In this document: positions 1-8,395 of the stretch, in pieces
Layout of the letters: every line of letters starts with the position of its first letter
How positions within the stretch are numbered: position 1 is the stretch's first letter
Assembly: GCF_003814875.1 (NCBI RefSeq)
Contig: NZ_RKQF01000001.1
Coordinates: forward strand, 7,254,001 to 7,318,000
DNA: 64,000 nt
From: Streptomyces sp. Ag109_O5-1
GTDB lineage: Bacteria > Actinomycetota > Actinomycetes > Streptomycetales > Streptomycetaceae
Reading direction: 5' to 3'
Program-made: the position numbers and the translations under genes
The notes under the pieces: generated by a model
The model's database searches: none
What the model was told of the DNA's origin: nothing
Seen by the model: only the letters and a program-made list of their open reading frames with translations

Positions 1-959
1 TCGCGTGCGTTGGCCTTGCGATAGAGACGGGCGCGGCCTTCGACGGTTTCGGAGGCGCGGATCGCCACAGGGAGTTTCTCGGGCACGAGGGGGCCGAGTC
101 GGCGTGCCCGCCAGAAGGCGGCGAGGGCTGTGGCGATGAAGAGTTGGAGCGTGCCCCAGAGCCAGCCGGAGGGGAGCAGGTCGAAGAGGCTCTTCTGTTC
201 GCCGGTGCCGGTGGCCGAGGAGTCGGAGAGCGAGGGGAGGTACCAGACCAGATGGGGGCGGGAGCCGAGGAGTTGGAGCGCGAGCGAGGCGTTGCCCTGC
301 TCGTCGAGACGGTCGTTGAGCAGGATGTCGGGGGCGCCGAGGACTACGGTGTCGCCGCCTCCGGTGGCCGTGGGGACGCGGATCAGCGTGGCCAGCCGCT
401 GGCTGGGGTAGCAGGAGTCGGCGTCGAGGTGGGTGGTGGTGTAGCGGATGCCGCCGGTGTCGGCGCTGCCCGCGCGGCGGGCCTCGGCCAGGCCGCAGTG
501 GGGATCGAGCGTGGATTTGAGGCTGGTGGCGGGGTCGGCGGTGACGCCCGGGGCGAGCCGTTCGACGGACGAGCCACCGGCGGCGACCAGGATGGTGCGC
601 CCGCCCGAGCCGGCGGTCGACGCCCGCAGTTGGGACTGCTGGTGCGGGGTCAGCAGGTCGGGTATGGCGACGAGAAGGGTGGTGTCGCGGCCGGCCGCGG
701 CGCGGGCCTCGGCCAGGGTGGTGACCACGCGGGTGGACACACCCCGGTCGGCGAGGAGTTCGGCGACGGCACGGCTGCCGTAGCGGTCGGCGGAGCGCGG
801 GTCGAGGTCGCCGTGTCTGTTGTCGGAGCGGATGACGGCGATGGCGACGGCCCCGGCCAGGAGGAGCACCACGGCGAGGACGATGCCTCGGGTGCGGGTC
901 CACACCTGGCGGGTGGTGGGCGCCGTGGAGGTCGCCGGGATGACTGCGCCGGTGGTCAT
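1..959 (-). CDS. DUF4350 domain-containing membrane protein (3' part runs off the window)
   Basis: The reading frame starts with ATG at 959, inside the stop of the upstream DUF4129 gene (ATGA overlap), and stays open to base 1, giving about 319 residues without a stop. Near the N-terminus there is one hydrophobic segment (GIVLAVVLLLAGAVAIAVI), then a soluble external part of the DUF4350 type. A second hydrophobic helix follows (LWGTLQLFIATALAAFWRA), then a basic cytoplasmic start of the C-terminus. DUF4350 proteins usually stand beside DUF4129, MoxR ATPase and DUF58 genes; the latter two would lie left of base 1. The biochemical role is unknown. Identification is from overall pattern and gene order. 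Confidence 0.85.
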   Translation of the reverse strand, partial: MTTGAVIPATSTAPTTRQVWTRTRGIVLAVVLLLAGAVAIAVIRSDNRHGDLDPRSADRYGSRAVAELLADRGVSTRVVTTLAEARAAAGRDTTLLVAIPDLLTPHQQSQLRASTAGSGGRTILVAAGGSSVERLAPGVTADPATSLKSTLDPHCGLAEARRAGSADTGGIRYTTTHLDADSCYPSQRLATLIRVPTATGGGDTVVLGAPDILLNDRLDEQGNASLALQLLGSRPHLVWYLPSLSDSSATGTGEQKSLFDLLPSGWLWGTLQLFIATALAAFWRARRLGPLVPEKLPVAIRASETVEGRARLYRKANAR

Positions 960-1741
960 TCGGCGGCTCCCTGGCGGGTGTTGTGGGCCGTGCTGTGGGC
1001 GCTGGTGGCGAGTACCGGCTTGGTGCGTTCCAGGTCGCGGTCGAGTTCGGCGATGCGCTCGTACGACGCCTGGGTCGCCCTGCGGCCGCCGTACGTGACG
1101 TCGTCGAACTCGCGGGCGGCGGCGCGCAGCCCGTCCGTGTGGGCGGGCAGGGCGCGGCCGGCTTCGGCGGCGGCCTCGTCTGCGGTGCGGCCGGGACGGA
1201 CATCGAGCAGGGCGCGTTCTTCCAGGGCGCGGACGACACCGCGCATGCGTTCCTGGAGGGCCTGGTTCCAGTGGCCCTGGGCGGCGTGGGCCTCGGCGGC
1301 GGCGCGGTGCTCGGCGGCGCTGCGGGGGCGGTCGTCGAACAGAGCGGCGGCGGAGGCCGGTTGGCGGCGCGGGGTGCCCAGGCGCCACCACAGGGCGCCC
1401 AGGACGGCGATCACGGCCAGGACCACGACGACGAGGCCCAGCGCGCCTCCGGGCGTCGCGGACGCGGCGACGGAGAGCAGGCGGTCGATCCAGTCCAGGA
1501 CGGCGTTCAGGGCGCGCTGGAACAGCCCGGGGTCGTTCTCGTGGTACATCCGCTTGGACAGCTCACGCCGTGCCGCTTCTCGTGCGGGGTCGCGCGGAAT
1601 GGTCACGGGTGGCTTGTCGCCCGAGCCGGCAAGCGACAGCAGAGCTGTGTCACGGGCCCGCAGCAGGCCTTGTACGGCCTCGTCGACGGCGCGCGGCAGG
1701 ATTGCCGGCATCGTTGTGAGGACTCCCCCCGTCGGACTCAC
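956..1741 (-). CDS. DUF4129 domain-containing membrane protein
   Basis: The frame gives 261 residues from the GTG at 1741, which has GGGGAG eight bases upstream. An ATG at 1711 is the alternative; the longer reading to 1795 would run into the preceding gene. An amphipathic N-terminal part (REAARRELSKRMY) is followed by one membrane helix (GLVVVVLAVIAVLGALWW) and a C-terminal cytoplasmic DUF4129 domain with the typical charged helices (LQERMRGVVRALEERALLDV, then TADEAAAEAGRAL). The gene overlaps DUF4350 by four bases and begins just after the polytopic membrane-protein gene, so the three are probably one transcript. The domain often accompanies transglutaminase-like or MoxR systems. Its function is not established. 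Confidence 0.88.
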   Translation of the reverse strand: MSPTGGVLTTMPAILPRAVDEAVQGLLRARDTALLSLAGSGDKPPVTIPRDPAREAARRELSKRMYHENDPGLFQRALNAVLDWIDRLLSVAASATPGGALGLVVVVLAVIAVLGALWWRLGTPRRQPASAAALFDDRPRSAAEHRAAAEAHAAQGHWNQALQERMRGVVRALEERALLDVRPGRTADEAAAEAGRALPAHTDGLRAAAREFDDVTYGGRRATQASYERIAELDRDLERTKPVLATSAHSTAHNTRQGAAE

Positions 1742-1745
1742 TACA

Positions 1746-3140
1746 TCAGCTCCCCGGGACGGCGCCGGGGGTGCCGGCGCCGTAGTCCTCGACATCGGCG
1801 GCGCGGGCCAGTTCGAGGTCGAGGGCCTCGCGGCGGATGCGCTGGTCGATGTAGAGGAGCACGGTGACGCCCGCGTTGATCGGGAAGGTGAGCATGGAGC
1901 CGATCACCGAGCCGATTCCGCTGACGACGAGGAACGTCCAGCCGTAGTTGCTGTTGGTCCCCTGGAGGAAGCCGCTGAAGCCGTCGCCGCCGAGGTAGGC
2001 CCCGAGCACCGTGAAGGGGACCACGGCGAGCGACGAGACGATGTTGGCGATGATCGTGGCCAGGAACTGGATGCCGAAGACCCGCCACCAGGAGCCGCGG
2101 ACCAGCTTGGCGGAGCGGCCCAGCGACTTGGTGATGCCTTGCTTCTCCAGCATCAGGGCGGGCGAGGCCAGGGAGAAGCGGATCAACAGCCACACGGTCA
2201 CGATGGCGCCCGCGAGGATGCCGAGGACGAGCAGTGCGGCGATGGCGCCGCCCGGACCGCCGGCGATCGCGACGACGATGCCGGGCAGCGCTCCCACGAG
2301 CAGGACGCCGACCGCGATGAGCCCCATCAGGACGATGAGGCCGAACAGTTTGAGGACCTGCGGACGGGCGTCGCGCCAGGCCTCGCCGGCGCTGACGGAC
2401 CTGCCGAGGACGGCGCGGCTGGTGACGGTGGTCAGCAGGGCTGTCGCGATGATGGTCCCGACCAGGGAGATCAGCAGGACGGCGACCGAGCTGAGCATGA
2501 CCTCGCCGGCGGCGCGGGACACCTCGCTGAGGGAGGCGCTCGGGTCGCTGAGGGAGTCGGTGGTCTCGGTGTCGTTCAGGACAAGGCCCTGAAGGAGGAT
2601 CACCGCGACCTCGGTGACGACGGCGACGGCCAGCGAGATGCCGAGGACCGTGCGCCAGTGGGTGCGCATGGTGGAGACGGCACCGTCGAGGATCTCGCCC
2701 ACACCGAGCGGGCGGAGCGGGATCACACCGGGCTTGGCGGCGGGCGGGGGACCGCCCCAGCCGCCGCCCCAGGCTCCGTATCCGCCGGGCGGCCCGTAAC
2801 CTCCGGGCGGGCCGTATCCGCCAGGGGGACCGTAACCGCCGGGTCCACCGGGGCCTCCGTGACCGCCGCCGGGGGGCCGGCCGCCCCAGCCGGGGCCGGG
2901 GGGTGGGGGCGGCGGTGCCTGGCCTGGTGCCGGGGCGCCCGTGGGCGCGGACCACTGGCTGGGCGGCGGCTGCTCCTTCGACCACTTCGAACCGGAACCC
3001 TCTGGATCCGTGCCTGGCTGTTCGGCGGGCTGTTCGGCAGGCACTGCGGGAACAGGGCGGTCGGCAGGGGCGGACGCGCCGGGTTCCCGCCCGTCGGACG
3101 GGGCGGATCCGGGCGAGGCCCAGCCCGGAGTGTCGTTCAT
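1746..3140 (-). CDS. Polytopic membrane protein with Pro/Gly-rich N-terminus
   Basis: 464 residues from ATG at 3140, preceded by AAGGAG at good spacing. The first ~150 residues are cytoplasmic-looking, rich in Pro and Gly, with a run of GGYGPP-type repeats visible in the DNA around 2790-2830. The remainder has about six membrane helices, including a long hydrophobic stretch near residues 255-300. The shape resembles the glycerophosphoryl diester phosphodiesterase membrane-domain-like proteins that Streptomyces carry next to DUF4129 genes, but no catalytic domain is present. First gene of the minus-strand operon; function unknown. The 140 bases to mtnA must hold divergent promoters, but I see no clear consensus there. 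Confidence 0.85.
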   Translation of the reverse strand: MNDTPGWASPGSAPSDGREPGASAPADRPVPAVPAEQPAEQPGTDPEGSGSKWSKEQPPPSQWSAPTGAPAPGQAPPPPPPGPGWGGRPPGGGHGGPGGPGGYGPPGGYGPPGGYGPPGGYGAWGGGWGGPPPAAKPGVIPLRPLGVGEILDGAVSTMRTHWRTVLGISLAVAVVTEVAVILLQGLVLNDTETTDSLSDPSASLSEVSRAAGEVMLSSVAVLLISLVGTIIATALLTTVTSRAVLGRSVSAGEAWRDARPQVLKLFGLIVLMGLIAVGVLLVGALPGIVVAIAGGPGGAIAALLVLGILAGAIVTVWLLIRFSLASPALMLEKQGITKSLGRSAKLVRGSWWRVFGIQFLATIIANIVSSLAVVPFTVLGAYLGGDGFSGFLQGTNSNYGWTFLVVSGIGSVIGSMLTFPINAGVTVLLYIDQRIRREALDLELARAADVEDYGAGTPGAVPGS

Positions 3141-3280
3141 CGAAGCTCCTTCACGGTGCCCGTCCGCGGTCGCGGTGGCAGGTTGGCAGCCATCGTGCCA
3201 TGGGGCGGTCGCCCAGTGACCGGCCGCGGTAGAGGCTGCGCACCTTCAATTGTCCGCGGGATACGGGGCAGACTGACGGC

Positions 3281-4423
3281 ATGGCTGATCAGTACGCGCA
3301 AACCGGCGAGGACAAGAGGCCGACGGGGATGGCCGTGATCCGGTGGGAGGAGCCTCCCGAAGGTCCTGTCGTGGTTCTTCTCGACCAGACCAGACTGCCC
3401 ACCGAGGAGGTCGAGCTGGTGTGCACGGACGCGCCGGCGCTGGTGGAGGCGATCCGTTCGCTCGCGGTGCGCGGGGCGCCGCTGCTCGGGATAGCCGGGG
3501 CGTACGGCATCGCGCTAGCCGCCGCGCGGGGCTTCGACGTGGACGAGGCCGCGGCGGCGCTGGCGAGTGCCCGGCCGACCGCGGTGAATCTGTCCGTAGG
3601 GGTGCGCAGGGCCGCGTCGGCGTACCGGGCGGCCCTGGCCAAGGGCGGGGACACCGGGGCGGCGGCCGCGGCGGCACTGGTGGCCGCGCGGGCCCTGCAC
3701 CAGCAGGACGCCGAGGCCAGCGTCCGGATGGCCGGGCACGGGCTCGCGCTGCTGGACGAGCTGCTGCCGGGCGGAGGGCACCGGATCCTCACCCACTGCA
3801 ACACCGGTTCGCTGGTGTCGGGAGGGGAGGGCACGGCGTTCGCGGTGGCCCTTCAGGCTCATCGGGCGGGGCGGTTGAGGCGGCTCTGGGTGGACGAGAC
3901 GCGTCCGTTGCTGCAAGGTGCTCGCCTGACGGCATACGAAGCGGCTCGCAGCGGTATGGCGTACACCTTGCTCACCGACAACGCGGCCGGTTCGCTGTTC
4001 GCGGCGGGTGAGGTGGACGCGGTGCTGATCGGGGCGGACCGGATCGCGGCCGACGGATCGGTGGCGAACAAGGTGGGGAGCTATCCGCTCGCGGTGCTCG
4101 CGCGGTACCACCATGTGCCGTTCATCGTGGTGGCCCCGGTGACGACGGTGGATCCGGAGACACCGGACGGGGCGGCCATCGAGGTCGAACAGCGCCCCGG
4201 ATTTGAGGTGACCGAGGTCACAGCACCGCAGGCGCCCGTGACGGGAGCGGGAGGCGGGATTCCGGTGGCACCCCTGGGAACCCAGGCGTACAACCCGGCG
4301 TTCGACGTGACGCCGCCGGACCTGGTGACGGCGATCGTCACCGAGGAAGGCGTCGTTTCGCCCGTGACGGCAGAGGCACTTGCCGAGTTGTGTGCCAGGT
4401 CGCGCCAGGTAACGATCAGCTAA
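3281..4423 (+). CDS. mtnA: S-methyl-5-thioribose-1-phosphate isomerase
   Basis: 380 residues. It catalyses ring opening of methylthioribose-1-phosphate to methylthioribulose-1-phosphate in the methionine salvage pathway, in the cytosol. The family's active-site Cys lies in THCNTGSL (Cys173) and the Asp in LIGADRIAADG (Asp253), followed by the conserved NKVGSYPLAVLA. VDETRPLLQGARLTAYE is another signature of the eIF2B-alpha/MtnA fold. Length and motifs are full, with no sign of damage. The ATG lacks a strong ribosome site. No other salvage gene is nearby; the position upstream of mtrA is the usual one in Streptomyces. Confidence 0.96.
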   Translation: MADQYAQTGEDKRPTGMAVIRWEEPPEGPVVVLLDQTRLPTEEVELVCTDAPALVEAIRSLAVRGAPLLGIAGAYGIALAAARGFDVDEAAAALASARPTAVNLSVGVRRAASAYRAALAKGGDTGAAAAAALVAARALHQQDAEASVRMAGHGLALLDELLPGGGHRILTHCNTGSLVSGGEGTAFAVALQAHRAGRLRRLWVDETRPLLQGARLTAYEAARSGMAYTLLTDNAAGSLFAAGEVDAVLIGADRIAADGSVANKVGSYPLAVLARYHHVPFIVVAPVTTVDPETPDGAAIEVEQRPGFEVTEVTAPQAPVTGAGGGIPVAPLGTQAYNPAFDVTPPDLVTAIVTEEGVVSPVTAEALAELCARSRQVTIS

Positions 4424-4453
4424 TGGGACGATGTCGGCTCGACTGACGGAAAT

Positions 4454-4491
4454 GGCCCCTCCACCTGCGGCGATTCGCATTCCGAGGGGCC
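4454..4491 (+). terminator. Hairpin after mtnA
   Basis: GGCCCCTC (4454-4461) pairs with GAGGGGCC (4484-4491); the 22-base loop can form a small inner stem. It lies 30 bases after the mtnA stop. There is no T-run, which is usual in Streptomyces. Confidence 0.55.
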
Positions 4492-4526
4492 GTGACATCT
4501 CCGGCTGACATCAAGGCAATGCCACA

Positions 4527-4661
4527 TCAGGCGGCATGGAGGGGGCACCGCTCGTCTGCTGCGAGACGGACTTCCCCTTGCCGGGCGTAGAAGCCGCCGT
4601 CCAGCCACCCGGTGCCCCCACATGTGCATTGGTCGGGGTCAAGGGAGAGTCGCAGGCTCAC
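4527..4661 (-). CDS. Possible small Cys-rich protein (zinc-knuckle-like)
   Basis: A frame of 44 codons starts with GTG at 4661 and ends with TGA at 4527. It reads VSLRLSLDPDQCTC, then GGTGWLDGGFY, and ends ERCPLHAA. The C-x-C-G-G-T-G and C-P-L-H pairs would make a plausible four-ligand zinc site, of a kind common in short Streptomyces proteins. The frame also stays open upstream of the GTG. A GAGGG lies 13 bases before the GTG, which is rather far. The 9-bp inverted repeat GGGGGCACC (4541-4549 and 4611-4619) falls inside it. It could be a real small gene, the remnant of a larger one, or chance. Confidence 0.4.
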   Translation of the reverse strand: MSLRLSLDPDQCTCGGTGWLDGGFYARQGEVRLAADERCPLHAA

Positions 4662-4839
4662 GGTGTAGTGGGCACCCTCGGGAGCCCTGCCGGGGCTGTG
4701 TGAGCCGAGGGAACACGAGCAGGGGAGGCCATCAGCGCCGGCGTCCCCACCCGCCGTATCGCCGAGGCGTGCAGTGGCGTGCGCGGGATGGGAGCCGGGA
4801 GAGTGGTGGGTTGCTGCGGCGGAGGATGAGGTGCTGGGT

Positions 4840-5271
4840 TCACCGGCCGCCCCTGGTCTCGATATGGACCCTCGTCAGCGCAAACAGGATCAGGAGGTCG
4901 AGTGTCATCGCAGGAATGGCCCACAACGGGTAGTACGGAACGAACATGAACTGAGTGATCAGGCTGATCCCTGCCACCGCTACACCGGCCACGCGCCCCC
5001 AGTTCTGGTCTGTCAGGACTCCCAGGCCGGTGATGACAAGTGCCACTCCGATCACAAGGTGAATCCAGCCCCAAGCGGTCAGGTCGAACCGGTAGGCGTA
5101 CCGGGATGCGGCGAACAGGGTGTCCTGTGCGATGCCGGACGCGCCCATAAGAATGCTGAGGGGCCCGCTGAGCAGCATCATGATCCCTGCGAACGAGGAG
5201 GCGTCATTGATCGTTTCGCCGCTGCCGGGCTTTCCGGGGCCTCTCCGTGTCCTGTCCGGCACCGTTGTCAT
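4840..5271 (-). CDS. Small four-helix membrane protein (DUF7144-like)
   Basis: 143 residues from ATG at 5271, chosen because GGAAGGG lies 8 bases upstream; the frame is open further but without a better start. A hydrophilic N-terminus of about 25 residues is followed by four hydrophobic helices (FAGIMMLLSGPLSILMGASG, WIHLVIGVALVITGLGVL, VAGVAVAGISLITQFMFV, PLWAIPAMTLDLLILFAL). This is the pattern of the DUF7144 membrane-protein family common in Streptomyces. Function is not known. It stands alone between mtnA and mtrA on the opposite strand. Confidence 0.8.
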   Translation of the reverse strand: MTTVPDRTRRGPGKPGSGETINDASSFAGIMMLLSGPLSILMGASGIAQDTLFAASRYAYRFDLTAWGWIHLVIGVALVITGLGVLTDQNWGRVAGVAVAGISLITQFMFVPYYPLWAIPAMTLDLLILFALTRVHIETRGGR

Positions 5272-5649
5272 GGCAGCACCCTTCCTGTACAGCGCGGTCA
5301 CCCACGCACACTGCCCGTGCGAGGCCAGCCACGCTCCACCTGACAGCATCACCGCAATCCTTCGGCACCGCGACTGCAACCCTCGTCGCCATCACGGCGT
5401 TGCCGCAGGCGCCGCGAAGGGTGCCCCAGTACCGCTTGTTGAGGCGCGTGAGCGCCGATTACCGCTGGTGGCTGGCGGTGTGCCGTCACGGCCCAGCTTG
5501 GGCTGCGCTGCATGCTCGTCAGCCGAGCTGACATCCGTCACTGACATCAACGCCGACGGACGGGGGCAGACAGTGACGGCCCCCAGCGGCTAGGGTCACT
5601 GGCCGGTGAGCCTGGTCACCTGCGCAACCTTCACTGTTATGAGAATGGG
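5272..5649. other. Intergenic region between the DUF7144-like gene and mtrA
   Basis: 378 bases with no credible gene on either strand. It must contain the divergent promoters of the small membrane protein and of mtrA. The only structure I can point to is the pair of GGTCAC repeats near the mtrA end. Confidence 0.6.
5594..5619 (+). promoter_or_regulatory. Direct GGTCAC repeats upstream of mtrA, possible MtrA site
   Basis: GGTCAC occurs at 5594-5599 and 5614-5619, exactly 20 bases (about two helical turns) apart and 30-55 bases before the mtrA start. Mycobacterial MtrA is known to bind direct repeats of GTCACA type, and MtrA autoregulation is described in actinomycetes. The assignment is inference. 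Confidence 0.35.
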
Positions 5650-6339
5650 ATGATGTCGTTTATGAAGGGACGAGTCCTTGTCGTCGACGACGACACCGCA
5701 CTGGCCGAGATGCTCGGCATCGTGCTGCGTGGTGAAGGTTTTGAGCCGTCTTTCGTAGCCGACGGCGACAAGGCGCTGGCTGCTTTCCGTGAGGCCAAGC
5801 CCGATCTGGTGCTGCTGGACCTGATGCTGCCCGGCCGGGACGGTATCGAGGTGTGCCGTCTGATCAGGGCGGAGTCCGGGGTGCCGATCGTGATGCTCAC
5901 TGCGAAGAGCGACACCGTCGATGTGGTCGTGGGCCTGGAGTCGGGTGCGGACGACTACATCGTGAAGCCGTTCAAGCCGAAGGAGCTGGTGGCCCGGATC
6001 CGGGCCAGGCTGCGGAGGTCGGAGGAGCCGGCGCCGGAGCAGCTCGCCATAGGTGACCTGGTCATCGACGTGGCCGGGCATTCGGTGAAGCGGGACGGGC
6101 AGTCGATCGCGCTGACCCCGCTGGAGTTCGACCTGTTGGTCGCGCTCGCCCGCAAGCCGTGGCAGGTGTTCACGCGTGAGGTGCTCCTGGAGCAGGTCTG
6201 GGGCTACCGGCACGCGGCGGACACCCGTCTTGTCAACGTTCACGTCCAGCGGCTGCGCTCCAAGGTCGAGAAGGACCCGGAGCGGCCGGAGATCGTGGTG
6301 ACCGTCCGTGGTGTCGGATACAAGGCTGGACCGAGCTGA
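5650..6339 (+). CDS. mtrA: Response regulator MtrA
   Basis: 229 residues of the OmpR/PhoB class. The receiver domain (about 7-120) has the acidic pair in VVDDDTA, the phospho-acceptor Asp57 in LLDLMLPG and the Lys in YIVKPFKPKEL. The C-terminal winged helix (about 135-227) contains LTPLEFDLLVALA and the recognition segment RLVNVHVQRLRSKVEKD. MtrA pairs with MtrB to control cell-wall, division and development genes in actinobacteria. The start at 5650 is one of several near-consecutive ATGs (5650, 5653, 5662). mtrB begins one base after the stop, so the two are co-transcribed. Confidence 0.97.
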   Translation: MMSFMKGRVLVVDDDTALAEMLGIVLRGEGFEPSFVADGDKALAAFREAKPDLVLLDLMLPGRDGIEVCRLIRAESGVPIVMLTAKSDTVDVVVGLESGADDYIVKPFKPKELVARIRARLRRSEEPAPEQLAIGDLVIDVAGHSVKRDGQSIALTPLEFDLLVALARKPWQVFTREVLLEQVWGYRHAADTRLVNVHVQRLRSKVEKDPERPEIVVTVRGVGYKAGPS

Positions 6340-6340
6340 C

Positions 6341-8395
6341 ATGTCCGGGGACAGTGCCGCTTCGGCCCCCGGCCGGTCCGGGGACCGTCCGGGGCGGCCT
6401 GTCGGCGGAAAGGGGCCCGGCTCGCGCTGGCGGCTGCTCTTCGAGGGCGGACTGCTCCAGGGCGGAGTCCAGGGCAGCCCGGTCCTGCGGCTCTTCATGC
6501 GCTGGGTGCGGCGCCCGCTGCTGCCGGTCATGCGGCTGTGGCGGCGCAACATCCAGCTCAAGGTCGTCGTCACGACCCTACTGATGTCGCTGGGCGTGGT
6601 CCTGCTGCTCGGCTTCGTCGTCATCGGGCAGGTCCGCAACGGCCTGCTGGACGCCAAGGTGAAGGCCTCGCAGAGCCAGGCAACCGGTGGGTTCGCGGTG
6701 GCCAAGCAGAAGGCCGACGAGGCCGCGACCGGCACCGGTGACACCGCCGCGTCGGCGGACGGACGGCAGTCGCAGAACGTCACCTCGTGGATGAGTGACC
6801 TGGTCGACTCGCTCTCCAGCGGCGGCCAGGGCGCCTTCGACGTGGTGACGCTGCCCGCGGGCAACAACAACAGCGGCGGCGGGCGTACGCGTGCCTCCGG
6901 GCAGGTCGACCCGACGGCCAGCGTGCCCGACGACCTGCGCGCGCGGATCAACGGCAACACGACGGCCGCGCAGAGCTATACCCGGATCATCTACACGGAC
7001 GACAAGGAGTCGCAGCCCGCTCTGGTCATCGGCAAGCAGGTCAACGACCCGAACAGCGACCCGTACGAGCTGTACTACCTCTTCCCGCTTACCCAGGAGG
7101 AGAAGTCCCTCAGCCTGGTCAAGGGCACGCTGGCGACCGCCGGGCTGTTCGTCGTCGTACTCCTCGGGGCCATCGCCTGGCTCGTGGTGCGGCAGGTCGT
7201 CACGCCCGTGCGGATGGCGGCCGGGATCGCCGAGCGGCTCTCCGCGGGGCGGCTCCAGGAGCGGATGAAGGTCACCGGCGAGGACGACATCGCGCGGCTC
7301 GGCGAGGCTTTCAACAAGATGGCGCAGAACCTTCAACTGAAGATCCAGCAGCTGGAGGACCTGTCGCGGATGCAGCGCCGGTTCGTGTCGGACGTGTCGC
7401 ACGAGCTGCGGACGCCGCTGACGACCGTACGGATGGCGGCCGACGTCATCCACGAGGCGCGTGAGGACTTCGACCCGGTGACCGCGCGGTCCGCGGAACT
7501 GCTCGCGGACCAGCTGGACCGCTTCGAGTCGCTCCTCGCCGACCTGCTGGAGATCAGCCGCTTCGACGCGGGCGCGGCGGCGCTGGAGGCCGAGCCGATA
7601 GACCTCAGGGAGGTCGTACGGCGGGTGGTCAGCGGGGCCGCGCCGCTCGCGGAGCGCAAGGGCACGCACATACGCGTGGTCGGCGATCTGCAGCCCGTCG
7701 TCGCCGAGGCGGACGCCCGGCGCGTGGAACGGGTGCTGCGCAACCTGGTCGTCAACGCCGTGGAGCACGGTGAGGGCAAGGACGTCGTCGTCAAGCTGGC
7801 CGCGGCCGGCGGGGCGGTCGCGGTCGCGGTGCGCGACTACGGCGTCGGGCTCAAGCCCGGCGAGGCGACCCGGGTGTTCAGCCGCTTCTGGCGGGCGGAC
7901 CCGGCGCGCGCCCGTACCACCGGCGGTACGGGCCTGGGGCTGTCGATCGCCCTGGAGGACGCCAGGCTGCACGGTGGCTGGCTGCAGGCGTGGGGGGAGC
8001 CGGGCGGCGGCTCGCAGTTCCGGCTGACGCTGCCGAGGACCGCGGACGAGCCGCTGCGGGGCTCGCCGATACCGCTGGAGCCCAAGGACTCCCGGCGCAA
8101 CCGGGGGCTCAACGACGCCGGTCTGCCGAGCGGTGGAGGGGACAAGCGGGCGACCGTGCCGGTGCAGCCCGGCGGCCAGGCGTCGCCGCTCGCGTCGATT
8201 CCGCAGCGGGTGGCCACCGTGGCTCCCACCGCCGACCCGACCGCCCTGCCCGGCAATGGCGCCCGCGTGGTGCCGAGGCCCACCGGGGGCGCACGGCGCC
8301 AGGAGAGCACGTCAGAGACCGGCGCGGCCGACGACGGGAGCGTCGCCGGGCCGGAGGAGCCGAACAAGCCAGGGGAGGCATTTCGTGGGCGCTGA
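6341..8395 (+). CDS. mtrB: Sensor histidine kinase MtrB
   Basis: 684 residues from ATG at 6341; an in-frame GTG at 6308 inside mtrA is the alternative. The order is a ~65-residue cytoplasmic N-terminus, first membrane helix (about 72-95), an external sensor region of ~170 residues, second helix with HAMP (near 265-325), the dimerisation/phospho-acceptor box SDVSHELRTPL with His354, and the catalytic domain with N, D-G-G and G-rich boxes (NLVVNAVEHG, TGGTGLGLSI). A Pro/Gly/Arg-rich tail of about 110 residues closes the protein. It phosphorylates MtrA. The last bases overlap lpqB, completing the mtrA-mtrB-lpqB operon. Confidence 0.96.
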   Translation: MSGDSAASAPGRSGDRPGRPVGGKGPGSRWRLLFEGGLLQGGVQGSPVLRLFMRWVRRPLLPVMRLWRRNIQLKVVVTTLLMSLGVVLLLGFVVIGQVRNGLLDAKVKASQSQATGGFAVAKQKADEAATGTGDTAASADGRQSQNVTSWMSDLVDSLSSGGQGAFDVVTLPAGNNNSGGGRTRASGQVDPTASVPDDLRARINGNTTAAQSYTRIIYTDDKESQPALVIGKQVNDPNSDPYELYYLFPLTQEEKSLSLVKGTLATAGLFVVVLLGAIAWLVVRQVVTPVRMAAGIAERLSAGRLQERMKVTGEDDIARLGEAFNKMAQNLQLKIQQLEDLSRMQRRFVSDVSHELRTPLTTVRMAADVIHEAREDFDPVTARSAELLADQLDRFESLLADLLEISRFDAGAAALEAEPIDLREVVRRVVSGAAPLAERKGTHIRVVGDLQPVVAEADARRVERVLRNLVVNAVEHGEGKDVVVKLAAAGGAVAVAVRDYGVGLKPGEATRVFSRFWRADPARARTTGGTGLGLSIALEDARLHGGWLQAWGEPGGGSQFRLTLPRTADEPLRGSPIPLEPKDSRRNRGLNDAGLPSGGGDKRATVPVQPGGQASPLASIPQRVATVAPTADPTALPGNGARVVPRPTGGARRQESTSETGAADDGSVAGPEEPNKPGEAFRGR

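Noticed and set aside
144..3338. Long open frame of 1064 codons on the plus strand
   Set aside because: It is antisense to the DUF4350, DUF4129 and membrane-protein genes. It shows Gly/Arg/Asp low complexity typical of a shadow frame in high-GC DNA, has no domain, and no ribosome site.
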